Shown: piece after piece, positions 16,395 to 25,615 of the stretch
Layout of the letters: every line of letters begins with the position of its first letter
Position numbering within the stretch: position 1 is the first letter of the stretch
From: Planomonospora sp. ID82291
GTDB taxonomy: Bacteria; Actinomycetota; Actinomycetes; Streptosporangiales; Streptosporangiaceae
Assembly: GCF_015711645.1 (NCBI RefSeq)
Contig: NZ_JABTEX010000002.1
Location: forward strand, 682,001-746,000
Direction of reading: 5' to 3'
DNA length: 64,000 bases
Made by a program: the position numbers and the translations under genes
Notes under the pieces: model-generated
Told to the model about the DNA's origin: nothing
Seen by the model: the letters and a program-made list of their open reading frames with translations, nothing else
The model's database searches: none

Positions 16395-17588
16395 TCAGCC
16401 GGCCAGGGTGAGCTCGGAGGACCGGGCCGGGGCGGCGGAGGCCGTACCCGCGCCGCTCCGGGGCAGCAGACGGGCGGTCACGGCGATCAGGACGCCGAGC
16501 GCGACGGCGCTGCCGAGCGCGGTCCGCAGCGACGACAGGTCCGACAGGAAGCCGATGACCACCGGGCCGAGCAGCAGGCCGGCGTAGCCCATCGCACCCG
16601 TCTGGGCGATGGCCGGGCCGGGGTTGCGGGTCGCCTCGCCGGCCATGGACAGGGCCACCGGGGAGACCGTCGCCACGGCCAGGCCCACGAGGAACATGGC
16701 CGCCAGGGCGACCGCCGCCGAGGGGACGGTGATGACCACGGCGAAGGTGGCGGCGGTGGCCAGTCCGGAGAAGGCGACCATGGTCCGGGGGCCGAACCTG
16801 GCCCGGACGCGGTCGCCGGCGAGGCGGGCCAGCAGCATGCCGACCTCGAAGACCGGGTAGCCGAGGGCGGCGACGGCCTCCGGGGCGCCCAGGGTGTCGC
16901 GCAGGTACAGGCCGTTCCAGTCGGCGATCGTGCCCTCGACCATGAACGCGCAGAACGCGATCACGCCGAGCAGGTAGACCACCGGGGGCATGCGGCGGCG
17001 CGTTCCGGTCCGGCCGGCCGGCTCCGGGGCGGGGTCGGGAAGGTAGGAGCGGCTGACGGCGACCAGCACGGGCAGGGCGGCCAGCGCGACGAGGACCAGG
17101 TGGACCGTGACGGACAGGCCCGCCGCGATGGCCGCGGTGCCGACCACGCCGGCGGTGATCGCGCCGACGCACCAGCCGGCGTGCATGCCGTTCATCAGCG
17201 GGCGGCCGTGGGCGCGCTCGACGGTCGAGCCCTGCGCGTTCATCGCGACGTCCACCGCGCCGAACGCCAGGCCGAACAGCGCGGCGGCGGCCAGCAGCAG
17301 CGGGAAGGTCGGCGCGAACGCCAGCAGGACCAGAGCCGCGGCGCACAGGGGGGCGCCGACCCGCAGGACGCTCCGGCTGCCGACGCGCGTCATCACGCCG
17401 CGCATCGACTGCATGGTCACCAGCGCGCCCAGGCCCCACACGAGCAGGGTGACGCCGATCGACGACTCGGACAGGCCGAGCTTGTCGGACAGCGCGGGCA
17501 GGCGCACGGTCATCGATCCACACAGCAGGCCGCCGAGGACGAAAGTGAGGATTGCCCCGTTACGGGCCCTCCTCAGGTCGCGGGTCAT
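16395..17588 (-). CDS. Major facilitator superfamily transporter
   Basis: The 397-residue protein has about 12 hydrophobic segments, with the central loop near residue 190-210 ('[19 protein letters not shown]') splitting two six-helix halves. The first helix begins '[19 protein letters not shown]'. The loop after helix 2 carries '[20 protein letters not shown]', a loose form of the MFS A motif. It resembles the YbjJ/FucP-like branch of small-molecule exporters rather than the 14-helix drug exporters. It is encoded near a TetR regulator on the same strand, a common arrangement for regulated efflux. The substrate is not predictable. It is 397 residues, a normal size, with no sign of truncation. 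Confidence 0.85.
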   Translation of the reverse strand: MTRDLRRARNGAILTFVLGGLLCGSMTVRLPALSDKLGLSESSIGVTLLVWGLGALVTMQSMRGVMTRVGSRSVLRVGAPLCAAALVLLAFAPTFPLLLAAAALFGLAFGAVDVAMNAQGSTVERAHGRPLMNGMHAGWCVGAITAGVVGTAAIAAGLSVTVHLVLVALAALPVLVAVSRSYLPDPAPEPAGRTGTRRRMPPVVYLLGVIAFCAFMVEGTIADWNGLYLRDTLGAPEAVAALGYPVFEVGMLLARLAGDRVRARFGPRTMVAFSGLATAATFAVVITVPSAAVALAAMFLVGLAVATVSPVALSMAGEATRNPGPAIAQTGAMGYAGLLLGPVVIGFLSDLSSLRTALGSAVALGVLIAVTARLLPRSGAGTASAAPARSSELTLAG

Positions 17589-17783
17589 GAATCGATCCCT
17601 TCATCAGAGGTTTGCAGGTGATGGCTATCGGGCAGACACAAGCCGGTCGCTTCCGCCGCGCGCGGGAGCGACCACCAACGCGTCGCGTGCGGGCGGAGCC
17701 GTCCACGGCCGGAGCGGGCGGGCGCGATCCCGCCCGCCGGGCGGGGGCCGCGGACCGGTGAGGGCGGGTCGGCGGCGGGGCGG

Positions 17784-18290
17784 TCAGCCGCCGAGCAGGT
17801 CCAGCAGCCGCCGTTTCAGCTCGGCGTAGTGCCGCTCGTCGTAGAGCCCGGGGTCGTGGGTGGCCACGTCCCACACGCCCTCGCAGGCCAGCCGCACGAT
17901 CTGCGCGGCCACCGGGTCGGGCTCGCTCTCCAGCCCCTCGCGGTGCCAGCGGGCCATCGCCTCGCGCAGCGGGGTGAGGAGATGGAGGGTGCCGGAGGCC
18001 CCGCTGACCACCGCCCAGCGGCGCAGCCTGCCGCTCTGGACGGCGGCGAACGTGGCGGCCAGGTAGTTCTCGGTGTAGGTGCCGTGGCCCTGGGCGGCGA
18101 CGAGTTCGTCGAACTCCTCGATCAGCCGCTCGACCATGCCCTTGATCAGGGCCTCCTTGGTGGCGAAGTGATAGAGCAGGCCGCCCTTGCTGCAGCCGGC
18201 CCGCTCGGCGACGGCCGCCAGGGTGAGCGCCGAGGAGCCCTGGTCGGACAGCAGGCCCTCGGCCGCGTCCAGCAGCTCGTCGCGTCTCAT
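17784..18290 (-). CDS. TetR-family transcriptional repressor
   Basis: The 168-residue protein starts 'MRRDELLDAAEGLLSDQG' and has the TetR helix-turn-helix 'LTLAAVAERAGCSKGGLLYHFATKEALI' at about residues 23-50. The C-terminal all-helical ligand/dimer domain follows. The ATG at 18290 is preferred; a TTG at 18326 would place coding sequence across a perfect palindrome that looks like the operator. It lies upstream of the MFS gene on the same strand with a 195-base gap, and divergent from the cysteine desulfurase. Autoregulation through the 18300-18319 palindrome is likely. Control of the MFS or the desulfurase gene is inference. Confidence 0.88.
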   Translation of the reverse strand: MRRDELLDAAEGLLSDQGSSALTLAAVAERAGCSKGGLLYHFATKEALIKGMVERLIEEFDELVAAQGHGTYTENYLAATFAAVQSGRLRRWAVVSGASGTLHLLTPLREAMARWHREGLESEPDPVAAQIVRLACEGVWDVATHDPGLYDERHYAELKRRLLDLLGG

Positions 18291-18299
18291 GGCGAGCAC

Positions 18300-18319
18300 T
18301 GTACCGTCCGGACGGTACA
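18300..18319. promoter_or_regulatory. 20-bp perfect palindrome, TetR operator candidate
   Basis: TGTACCGTCCGGACGGTACA is a perfect 20-bp palindrome that begins 10 bases from the tetR start codon and about 80 bases from the divergent desulfurase start. Size, symmetry and place fit a TetR dimer site; binding would block tetR and could affect the divergent gene. Confidence 0.75.
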
Positions 18320-18399
18320 GCAGCAAGCGGGGGCGGCGCCCGTCACGGACGCGGATACGCTTGGAGGGCTGAGAAGAATCGCGGAGGGGGAGTGCGGCT

Positions 18400-19563
18400 G
18401 TGGAGTCCGCCTATCTCGACCATGCGGCGACCACGCCGATGCTTCCCGAGGCGATCGAGGCGATGACCGCCCACCTCGGCAGGGTGGGGAACGCCTCCTC
18501 CCTGCACACGGCGGGCCGCCGCGTCCGCCGGGTGGTGGAGGAGTCGCGCGAGTCCATCGCGGACGCGCTCGGCGCCCGGCCCAGCGAGGTCGTCTTCACC
18601 GCGGGGGGCACCGAGGCCGACAACCTGGCGATCAAGGGCCTCTACTGGTCGCGGCGGGCCGCCGGGGCGACCCGCATCCTGGTCAGCGCGGTCGAGCACC
18701 ACGCCGCGCTCGACCCCGCGCACTGGCTGGCCGACCACCAGGGCGCCACCGTCGAGCCGCTCGACGTCGACGAGTTCGGCCGGGTGCACCCGCAGACGCT
18801 CCGCGAGGCCGTCGAGCGCGACCCGGACGGCGTCGCCCTGGTGAGCGTGATGTGGGCCAACAACGAGGTCGGCACCGTCCAGCCCGTCCGGGTGCTCGCC
18901 GCCATCGCCCGCGACCACGGCATCCCGTTCCACACCGACGCGGTCCAGGCCGTCGGCCAGCTCCCGGTGGTCTTCGCCGACTCCGGGGTGGACGCGCTGA
19001 CGCTCTCGGGGCACAAGGTCGGCGGCCCGATGGGCGTCGGCGCGCTGCTGCTGGCCCGCGGCGTCGAGCCGGTGCCGGTGCTGCACGGCGGCGGCCAGGA
19101 GCGCGACGTGCGTTCGGGCACCCTCGACGCCCCGGCGATCGCCGGGCTCGCCGCGGCCGTCCGGACCGCGGTCGCCCGGCAGGCCGAGACCGCCGCCCGG
19201 CTGGCGGAGCTCCGCGACGACCTCGTCCGCCGCGTACGGCGGGCCGTCCCCGACGTGGTCCTCAACGGGGATCCGGTGAACCGCCTGCCCGGCAACGCGC
19301 ACTTCTCCTTCCCCGGGTGCGAGGGCGACGCCCTGCTCATGCTGCTGGACGCCAAGGGCGTGGAGTGCTCCACCGGCTCGGCCTGCTCGGCCGGGGTCGC
19401 CCAGCCCTCCCACGTGCTGCTCGCCATGGGCGCGGACGGGGTCAGGGCCCGGGGCTCGCTGCGCTTCTCCCTCGGCCACACCTCCACCGGGGCCGACGTC
19501 GACCGCGTCGCCGACGTCATCGGCGCGGTCGTGGAGCGCGCCCGCCGCGCCGGCCTGACCTGA
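18400..19563 (+). CDS. Cysteine desulfurase (NifS/IscS class V aminotransferase)
   Basis: The 387-residue PLP enzyme removes sulfur from cysteine to form a protein persulfide for Fe-S clusters and tRNA thiolation. Motifs seen are '[10 protein letters not shown]' at the N-terminus, '[17 protein letters not shown]', the histidine in '[10 protein letters not shown]', '[12 protein letters not shown]' (PLP aspartate), and the Schiff-base lysine in '[19 protein letters not shown]' near residue 206. The catalytic cysteine lies in '[21 protein letters not shown]' near residue 328. Its start is GTG 18400 after GGAGGGG. mnmA, the thiouridylase that accepts this sulfur, lies 2.5 kb downstream, so the pair probably supports tRNA 2-thiouridine formation. 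In many actinomycetes the two genes are near neighbours. Confidence 0.92.
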   Translation: MESAYLDHAATTPMLPEAIEAMTAHLGRVGNASSLHTAGRRVRRVVEESRESIADALGARPSEVVFTAGGTEADNLAIKGLYWSRRAAGATRILVSAVEHHAALDPAHWLADHQGATVEPLDVDEFGRVHPQTLREAVERDPDGVALVSVMWANNEVGTVQPVRVLAAIARDHGIPFHTDAVQAVGQLPVVFADSGVDALTLSGHKVGGPMGVGALLLARGVEPVPVLHGGGQERDVRSGTLDAPAIAGLAAAVRTAVARQAETAARLAELRDDLVRRVRRAVPDVVLNGDPVNRLPGNAHFSFPGCEGDALLMLLDAKGVECSTGSACSAGVAQPSHVLLAMGADGVRARGSLRFSLGHTSTGADVDRVADVIGAVVERARRAGLT

Positions 19564-19585
19564 CCGGTCCGGGAGCCGCCCGGTC

Positions 19586-19602
19586 CCGCCCGCCGCGGGC
19601 GG
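19586..19602. terminator. Short GC hairpin between converging genes
   Basis: CCGCCCG and CGGGCGG pair around CCG in the 66-base gap between the desulfurase and the methyltransferase. It could serve as a bidirectional terminator. Confidence 0.4.
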
Positions 19603-19629
19603 CCGGTGACCGCACCGGGCCGGGCCGGT

Positions 19630-20751
19630 TCACCCGTCGAGCCGGTACAGGCGCAGGAAGTCGTTGTCGACCGGCAGCACGGTGCAGCGCCGGAAACCGG
19701 CCTCGGCCGCGTACCCGCGCAGGACGCCGGAGCGCAGCACCGTGCCGGTGGCCGCCGACGGCCGCTCGACCAGCTGGGTGGGCAGGCAGTGCGTGACGCT
19801 CCAGCCGTACATCATCCGCTCGACCCGGTCGCCGGGCGCGGTGAACCGGTCGGCCACCCGCTCGTCGGCGACCAGCACCGCGCCGCCGGGGGCGAGGGCG
19901 GCGCGGACGGCCCGCAGCGCCTCCACCGGCCGGGCGAAGTCGTGCAGCGCCTCCAGGACGAGCACCAGGTCGTAGGGTCCGGAACCGGCCATCGAGGCCG
20001 CGTCGCCGCAGGTCAGACGGGTACGGTCGCCGAGGCCGGCCCGTTCCGCCTGGTCGCGCGCGTCGGCGATCGAGGCCTCGTCCAGGTCGACGCCCTCCAC
20101 CAGGGCGTGCGGGAAGGCCCGGGCCAGTGCCAGGACCGCCCAGCCCTGCCCGCACCCCACGTCGGCGACGCGCGGTCGCCGGCCCGTCCCCGGGGCCGCC
20201 TCCAGGCGGGCGACCACGTCGGGCAGGGCGGCCAGCCAGGCGGTGGGCAGCTCGCGGGTGAAGGCCGGCCGGTTGATGCGCCCCTGGCCGTGCCGGAACG
20301 CCGCGCCGTACGCCTCGTAGGGCACGCCCTCGCCGGTGCGGTAGGCCGCGGCCACCTGCGGCAGGACGCCGCCGATCCCGGCGAGCAGGTGGGCGAACGG
20401 CGCGACGTGCGCGGGGTCGTCGGCGTGCAGCAGCACCCGGGCGTGCGCGGGGTCCAGCCGGTAGCGGCGCTCGTCGGCGGACTCCTCGCCGCCCGCCTCC
20501 AGCAGCCCGGCGACGGCCTGCTGCTCCAGCCACTCGCGGGCGTAGCGCGGCGCGATCCCGGCCCGCCCGGCCAGCCCGGCCGGGGTCAGCGGGCCGTGCC
20601 GTTCGAGGGCCCGGTAGAGGCCGAGCTCGGTGCCGAGGTAGACCGAGAAGAGCTCCAGGGCGCCGACGGCGCCGTCGGACAGCCGCTGGGCGAGCAGTTC
20701 CCCGCGGTCGGTCCCCGGCTGCGGGGAGAGGTCGGTGTCCGGCGCGGTCAC
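19630..20751 (-). CDS. SAM-dependent methyltransferase with N-terminal winged helix (O-methyltransferase-like)
   Basis: The 373-residue protein has an N-terminal winged-helix-like dimer domain ('LGLYRALERHGPLTPAGLAGRAGI...YAREWLEQQAVAGLL') and a C-terminal Rossmann methyltransferase domain. The SAM motif I is 'RVADVGCGQGWAVLALARAFP' near residue 172, and the acidic residue of motif II is in 'VEGVDLDEASI'. Motif 'DLVLVLEALHDFARPVEAL' corresponds to the post-II region. This layout is shared with class I methyltransferases that act on small molecules; the substrate cannot be told. The GTG at 20751 follows AGGAAGGA; the longer frame upstream lacks a ribosome site. It converges on the desulfurase gene. 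Confidence 0.82.
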   Translation of the reverse strand: MTAPDTDLSPQPGTDRGELLAQRLSDGAVGALELFSVYLGTELGLYRALERHGPLTPAGLAGRAGIAPRYAREWLEQQAVAGLLEAGGEESADERRYRLDPAHARVLLHADDPAHVAPFAHLLAGIGGVLPQVAAAYRTGEGVPYEAYGAAFRHGQGRINRPAFTRELPTAWLAALPDVVARLEAAPGTGRRPRVADVGCGQGWAVLALARAFPHALVEGVDLDEASIADARDQAERAGLGDRTRLTCGDAASMAGSGPYDLVLVLEALHDFARPVEALRAVRAALAPGGAVLVADERVADRFTAPGDRVERMMYGWSVTHCLPTQLVERPSAATGTVLRSGVLRGYAAEAGFRRCTVLPVDNDFLRLYRLDG

Positions 20752-20988
20752 GGCCGATCCTTCCTGGTGGACGACGGTGTCCCCCCAGGATTTCCGGGAC
20801 GGGCGCGCGGCGGTATGCCGGAATGCGCACAACGCGGTACGGATGCGGCATGGATACGGCATGGATTCGGTCAGGCGGCGGACGCCCGGCACCGGAGCGG
20901 GGGCCACGCGGATCCGGTCCGGTCTGTCAGCGGTCCGTCCGCCGTCGGCCCGGCATGGTCCGCGTCGGCCTGATCCGCGCCGGCGTGT

Positions 20989-22035
20989 TCAGCTCAGGAA
21001 GGGGGAGACCGCGATCCAGCCGGGGTCGGTGACGACGTCCACCCGGGGCAGGCCCTCCTCCCAGCTCACCACGAGCTCCTTGGCGTGGATCGCCGCGTCC
21101 CCCGCCGGGTCGGCGTAGACGTGCAGCACCCGCTGGCCCTCGGCGCTGGTGTGCGCGGCGAGCACGGCGGCGCCGTGCAACCGGCTGATCCGCCCGGCCA
21201 GGCGCTCCTCGAAGTCGCGCAGCGCGTCCAGGGAGGGCCCGGCGGGCAGGCCGTCGGCGTCGCGGTGCAGGTAGGGCAGGGTGATCGCGATGTGCTGGTC
21301 GAGCAGCGGGTGGTCGACCGGGCGGAGCGGGTAGCGGGCGGTGGCGATCAGGCGGGCGCCGCCGGCGGTCTCGCCCTCCAGCAGCGCCCACTGCTCCTCC
21401 CGGAAGCCGGAGGCCAGGTCGGCCACCACCGCGGGCAGGTGCACGGCGGGCACGGCGTCGATCGGCGGGAACCGGGAGGCGGAGACGTCGCCGACCCAGC
21501 GGGCCACGTCGTCCTCGCCGAGCAGCCAGTCGAGGGCGAGCAGCGTCGCCTCGGTCCGGGTCTCCTCGTCGACGAGGTCGAAGATCGGGTGGTGGGCGAC
21601 CACGTCGACGCGGGGGGCGCCGAGCGGGGCGCGCAGCCCCAGGACGAGCCCGTCCAGCCCGAATCCGTGGCCCGCCACGTCGAGGGTGAGGGTCATGGCC
21701 TCCGGGTTGGCCTGCCGGGACGGGTGGAACTCCCACCGGGCGTCGGCGGGCGGTGCGGCGGCGGCCCAGCGGTGCGCGACGGGACGCAGCTCGGGATCCC
21801 CGGCGGCGGTGACCACCAGGGCCTGGTCGGCGGCCAGGCCGGGGGCGATCTCCCACACCAGGGAGGGGTGGACCGCCTGCACGGCGGGCGCGATCCACTC
21901 GGCCAGCCGGTCGGCCTCCCCGGCGGCGACCATCGCGTCCAGCTCCGGTCGCGCGCCCGCCCACCACGACCAGAATCCGGCGATGCCGTCGGCGGGTTCT
22001 CCGGAGGGCTCGCTCTTGCGCCCGAACAGTCGCAT
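20989..22035 (-). CDS. DUF695-like protein of unknown function
   Basis: The 348-residue protein begins 'MRLFGRKSE', a cytosolic-looking basic start, and continues with 'GFWSWWAGARPELDAMVAAGEADRLAEWI'. It has a repeated two-part architecture; the C-terminal half resembles the DUF695 family ('RDFEERLAGRISRLHGAAVLAAHTSAEGQRVLHVYAD'). No catalytic motif is evident and no membrane segment is seen. The family link is from memory. It is divergent from mnmA with a 59-base gap that must hold both promoters. Confidence 0.6.
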   Translation of the reverse strand: MRLFGRKSEPSGEPADGIAGFWSWWAGARPELDAMVAAGEADRLAEWIAPAVQAVHPSLVWEIAPGLAADQALVVTAAGDPELRPVAHRWAAAAPPADARWEFHPSRQANPEAMTLTLDVAGHGFGLDGLVLGLRAPLGAPRVDVVAHHPIFDLVDEETRTEATLLALDWLLGEDDVARWVGDVSASRFPPIDAVPAVHLPAVVADLASGFREEQWALLEGETAGGARLIATARYPLRPVDHPLLDQHIAITLPYLHRDADGLPAGPSLDALRDFEERLAGRISRLHGAAVLAAHTSAEGQRVLHVYADPAGDAAIHAKELVVSWEEGLPRVDVVTDPGWIAVSPFLS

Positions 22036-22094
22036 GGTCCCGGATTCTCCCAGCACGGCGGGGCACCTGCCAACGCGGGTAGGCTCAGGGGGTT

Positions 22095-23171
22095 ATGGCT
22101 CTCCGTGTGCTTGCCGCCATGTCGGGCGGCGTCGACTCAGCCGTGGCCGCCGCTCGCATCGCCGAGGCGGGCCACGACGTCACGGGCGTGCACCTGGCGC
22201 TCTCGGCCAACCCGCGGTCCTACCGGACCGGCGCCCGGGGATGCTGCACGATCGAGGACTCGCGCGACGCCCGCCGGGCCGCCGACGTGATCGGCATCCC
22301 CTTCTACATCTGGGACATGGCCGAGCGGTTCCACCGGGACGTGGTCGAGGACTTCGTCAGCGAGTACGCCGCCGGGCGCACGCCCAACCCGTGCCTGCGC
22401 TGCAACGAGAAGATCAAGTTCGAGGCGGTGCTCGACCGGGCCCTGGCCCTCGGCTTCGACGCCGTCGCCACCGGGCACCACGCCCGGATCGTCGACGGCG
22501 TGCTGCGCCGCAGCCCCGACGAGGGCAAGGACCAGTCTTACGTGCTCGGCGTGCTCACCCGCGAGCAGCTCGGCCGCGCGGTCTTCCCGCTCGGCGACTC
22601 GACCAAGGCCGAGGTCCGCGCGGAGGCCGCGCGCCGCGGGCTCATGGTGGCCGACAAGCCCGACAGCCACGACATCTGCTTCATCGCCGACGGCGACACC
22701 CGGGGCTTCCTGGCCGACCGCCTCGGCGCGGCCGAGGGCCCGATCGTGGACGAGGCGGGCGAGGTCGTGGGCAGCCACGGGGGCGCCTACGGGTTCACCG
22801 TGGGCCAGCGCAAGGGCCTGCGCATCGACCGCCCGGCCGCCGACGGCAGGCCGCGCTACGTGCTGTCCATCGAGCCGGTCTCCAACACGGTCACGGTCGG
22901 CCCGCGCTCGTCCCTGGAGGTCAGGGCCATCGAGGCCGTCCGCCCGGTCTGGAACGGCCCGGTGGACGCGCCCCGCGAGCCGCTGGACTGCGTCGTCCAG
23001 CTCCGCGCGCACGGCGAGGTGTACGGCTGCCGCGCCCGGGTCTCCGGCGACGGGGAGCGGGTCCACCTGGAGCTGGACTCCCCGGCGACGGGGGTGGCGG
23101 CGGGCCAGGCGGCGGTGTTCTACCTCGGGGACGCCGTGATCGGCTCGGCCACCATCGCGTCGGCGGCCTGA
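22095..23171 (+). CDS. mnmA: tRNA-specific 2-thiouridylase MnmA
   Basis: The 358-residue enzyme places sulfur on C2 of U34 in tRNA Lys, Glu and Gln. The PP-loop is '[20 protein letters not shown]' near residue 8. The nucleophile and catalytic persulfide cysteines are in '[14 protein letters not shown]' (near 102) and '[11 protein letters not shown]' (near 197). The central '[11 protein letters not shown]' and the C-terminal beta-barrel with '[12 protein letters not shown]' and '[16 protein letters not shown]' are as in the family. Length matches actinobacterial MnmA. It receives sulfur from a cysteine desulfurase such as the one at 18400, directly or through a relay. Confidence 0.95.
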   Translation: MALRVLAAMSGGVDSAVAAARIAEAGHDVTGVHLALSANPRSYRTGARGCCTIEDSRDARRAADVIGIPFYIWDMAERFHRDVVEDFVSEYAAGRTPNPCLRCNEKIKFEAVLDRALALGFDAVATGHHARIVDGVLRRSPDEGKDQSYVLGVLTREQLGRAVFPLGDSTKAEVRAEAARRGLMVADKPDSHDICFIADGDTRGFLADRLGAAEGPIVDEAGEVVGSHGGAYGFTVGQRKGLRIDRPAADGRPRYVLSIEPVSNTVTVGPRSSLEVRAIEAVRPVWNGPVDAPREPLDCVVQLRAHGEVYGCRARVSGDGERVHLELDSPATGVAAGQAAVFYLGDAVIGSATIASAA

Positions 23172-23212
23172 CCGGCGGTCAGGTCACCACCGCGTCGGCG
23201 GCCTGACCGGCG
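23156..23212. repeat. Direct repeat of the mnmA 3' end, with a small hairpin
   Basis: The 22-mer at 23156-23177, which spans the last mnmA codons and the stop, recurs at 23191-23212 (35-bp period). Inside lies CCTGACC-GGC-GGTCAGG (23167-23183), a 7-bp stem that could terminate mnmA transcription. It looks like a small tandem duplication at the gene end. Confidence 0.7.
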
Positions 23213-23267
23213 CGGCTCCCGGCGGCGGTCCAGCCGCCCCGCCGTGCGGTGCGGAGGCCGGCGCCGC

Positions 23268-23909
23268 CTACGGCAGGGTGACCGACTCGCCGGGCTTGAG
23301 ACGGCGCATGTCGGCCCGCTGCTTCTCCGACTCCAGCTCCAGCCACCGGTCGACGATGCCCAGGCCGATCTCGTTGAGCAGCCCGTCATGGGTGGAGAAG
23401 GCCCGCGCGGGGCGCACCTCGCGCAGGTAGGCGATCAGCTCCGCGCCCTTCAGCCACGGCGCGTTGGTCGGCGCCAGCAGCGTGGGCACCTCGACGCCCG
23501 GCAGGGTGAGCGCGTCGCCGGGGTAGAAGACCTCCTCGTCGATCAGGAAGCCGACGTTCTGCACGATCGGCTGGTCGGGGTGGTTCGGCGCGTGCCACTC
23601 GCCGACGGCCTTCACCTGGAACCCGGCCGTGCCGAACGCGTCGCCGTCCCGCACCACGTGGATCTCGGCCGGGACGCCGGCCAGCGCGGCGGCCACGCCC
23701 TCGCAGGTCCAGATCTCCAAAGACGGGTCGGCCTCGGCGGCCCGGCGCAGCCGCTCGGGCTCGACGTGGTCGACGTGCTCGTGGGTGATGAGCACGGCCC
23801 GGGCGCCGTCGAGCGCGGACTCCTCGCTGAAGGACCCCGGGTCGATCACCAGTGCCGAATCGCCTTTCTCCAGGCGCACGCACGCATGTCCGAACTTCGT
23901 GAGCTTCAT
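23268..23909 (-). CDS. Metallo-beta-lactamase-fold hydrolase
   Basis: The 213-residue protein is a small MBL-fold enzyme. It begins 'MKLTKFGHACVRLEKG' and has 'VLITHEHVDHVEPERL' (near residue 40), a HxHxDH zinc motif. Further metal ligands are the His in 'VGEWHAPNHPD', the Asp in 'VFYPGDALT', and the final His in 'ARAFSTHDGLLNEIG'. It is like the UPF0173/UlaG group of small metal-dependent hydrolases, which act on phosphoester, lactone or thioester bonds. No signal peptide is seen. The substrate is unknown. It is adjacent to, but convergent with, mnmA. Confidence 0.82.
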   Translation of the reverse strand: MKLTKFGHACVRLEKGDSALVIDPGSFSEESALDGARAVLITHEHVDHVEPERLRRAAEADPSLEIWTCEGVAAALAGVPAEIHVVRDGDAFGTAGFQVKAVGEWHAPNHPDQPIVQNVGFLIDEEVFYPGDALTLPGVEVPTLLAPTNAPWLKGAELIAYLREVRPARAFSTHDGLLNEIGLGIVDRWLELESEKQRADMRRLKPGESVTLP

Positions 23910-24084
23910 GGTCGCACCCTACAGAGACGCGGCCCGGGGCCCGGGGAGCCCTCCCGGCGGGGTGGGAGCCGGAGCACGGCCGTCGCGGCGGGACCGGAGC
24001 GCTCCCGGCGGGACGGAGGACCGGGTCCCGGCCCGGCGGACGCCGGCGGATCCGGGGCGGGGATCACCGGGATCGTCCGGACGG

Positions 24085-25191
24085 TCAGTAGCCGACGTAG
24101 CCGGTGCCGTTCTTCGTGCCGACCACTCCGGGCACCGCCGAGACGGATCCGTAGCGTTCGATGGCGTACCGGACCCCGGCGATGATGTTGTCCACCGGCG
24201 CGTAGATGTCCTTGTGGCCGGGGAGCGACCAGCGGTCGAAGGTCGGGTCGATGGTCTGCATCAGCCCCTTGGACGGGATGCCCGCCGCCGCGTTGGAGTC
24301 CCAGTTGTTGATCGCGTGCGGGTTCCCGCCGGACTCGTGCTGGATGATCATCCAGATGTCGCTGGGGTTCATCTTCTCGGCGGGGTACCCCTGGGCCTTG
24401 AGGATCTCGATCGCCTGCTCGATCCACTGCTTGACCTGACCGGTCGGCGCGGGCCCGCCGCCGGGCGGGGGCGGCCCGCTCGACCCGTAGCCGCCGAAGC
24501 CGCCGCCGCCGTTCCCGCCGGTGCCGTCGCCGCCGGTGCCGTCGCCGCCGTTCCCGGATCCGCCCTGCGGCCGGTAGCCCGCGGTCCGCTCCCAGTCGAC
24601 GGTACGGCCCGGCGCGGGCACGAACCGCTCGTCGCCCGGCGCCGCGATGCCCTCGAAGGTCGCGGGCCGCCCGGCCAGGTGCCCGGTGACCGCGTCCTTG
24701 GCCGCGGTCACGGCCTTGCCCGCGGTCTCGACGTGCGGACGGGCGTCCGAGACGGCCCGGCCGACCAGCGACCTGATGCCCGGCTCCAGGTCCTTGTCGG
24801 ATTTCCCGGGGTTCCTGCCGCGGTGGGCGGCCACCTGGTCCAGGAGCGTGCCCATGAGGGAACCGATTCTGGCCTCGGCGCTCTCCAGGGCCCCGGCCGC
24901 CGTGTCGAGGGCGGTCGCGCAGTCGGTCAGCGCGTCGTGCAGGGCGTCGCCGGCGCGGCCGTACCGGCGCATGTAGACGGCGAAGGCGTCGGCGGAGCCG
25001 CCCTGCCAGGCCGCGTCCACGTCGGAGACCGCGCCGCCGAGGCCGCCGGTGTACTCGCTCACCCGGCCCGCCGCGCTCCGCCAGCGGGCGGCGACGGCGC
25101 GGACGGCGGCCGGGTCGCCGTCGACCTTGCCCGCGAGTTCGGACAGCTCGGCGCCGCCCGGCAGCCGGGCCACCTCGTCCCTGAGGCTCAC
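24085..25191 (-). CDS. WXG-like / lytic transglycosylase fusion, probable type VII secretion cargo
   Basis: The 368-residue protein joins two parts. Residues 1-150 form helices with a WXG-like turn ('DAAWQGGSADAF', Trp62-Gln-Gly), as in ESX substrates. A Gly/Asp/Pro-rich linker (about 210-250) follows. The C-terminal domain is a lytic transglycosylase of the SLT type: the catalytic glutamate is in 'IIQHESGGNPHAINNWDS' near residue 285, followed by 'SKGLMQTIDPTFDRW' and 'NIIAGVRYAIERYGS'. Such enzymes cleave the glycan strand of peptidoglycan. No Sec signal is present. Its ATG overlaps the stop of the upstream WXG-like gene (ATGA), and both lie next to eccC. It probably leaves through the ESX channel and opens the wall. 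Confidence 0.82.
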   Translation of the reverse strand: MSLRDEVARLPGGAELSELAGKVDGDPAAVRAVAARWRSAAGRVSEYTGGLGGAVSDVDAAWQGGSADAFAVYMRRYGRAGDALHDALTDCATALDTAAGALESAEARIGSLMGTLLDQVAAHRGRNPGKSDKDLEPGIRSLVGRAVSDARPHVETAGKAVTAAKDAVTGHLAGRPATFEGIAAPGDERFVPAPGRTVDWERTAGYRPQGGSGNGGDGTGGDGTGGNGGGGFGGYGSSGPPPPGGGPAPTGQVKQWIEQAIEILKAQGYPAEKMNPSDIWMIIQHESGGNPHAINNWDSNAAAGIPSKGLMQTIDPTFDRWSLPGHKDIYAPVDNIIAGVRYAIERYGSVSAVPGVVGTKNGTGYVGY

Positions 25192-25487
25192 GCCGCCCCC
25201 GCCCCGCCGGCCCGGTTCGCGCCGCGGACGTTGTCCTGCACGAGGTCCAGCGCGCGCTCGACGCCCTTCAGCCTGCTCGCGGCGTGTCCGAGCTCGCCGT
25301 CGACCGCGGTCTCGACCCGGTCGACGGCGGTGGCCAGCGCCGCGGAGTCGGCGAGTCTCCCGAAGACGGACGAGTCGGTGCCCTGGGCGGGGTATCCGGC
25401 GCCGAGGTCGGCGAACTTCCCCGCCAGGGTCCTGGCCGCGGTGCGGCAGCGTTCGAGTGCCTCGTAGTGGAGGTCGACACCCGCCAT
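25188..25487 (-). CDS. WXG100-like small helical protein
   Basis: The 99-residue protein is all-helical: 'YEALERCRTAARTLAGKFADLG' and 'ALATAVDRVETAVDGELGHAASRLKGVERALDLV' form the two arms of a helical hairpin. There is no clear Trp-X-Gly turn; the loop region 'GYPAQGTDSSVFGRL' replaces it. Size and the gene coupling with the WXG/transglycosylase protein suggest a chaperone-like dimer partner for secretion. Cys14 is unusual for the family. The ATG follows GGAAGGAG and the gene starts the short leftward operon. Confidence 0.65.
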   Translation of the reverse strand: MAGVDLHYEALERCRTAARTLAGKFADLGAGYPAQGTDSSVFGRLADSAALATAVDRVETAVDGELGHAASRLKGVERALDLVQDNVRGANRAGGAGAA

Positions 25488-25615
25488 CCGGCTGTCTCCT
25501 TCCGGCCGCTACGGAGTCGGACCCGGTCGAGCATAGTAGATCCGGATCTTCCGGGAAGAGGCCGTCCTCCCCGCGCCGCCGGACGTCTCACCCGGCGGCG
25601 GGGAGCACGCCGACG

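Noticed and set aside
18290-18326. TTG start of the TetR protein upstream of ATG 18290
   Set aside because: It would place coding sequence over the perfect palindrome; homologues start just before the helix that precedes the HTH.
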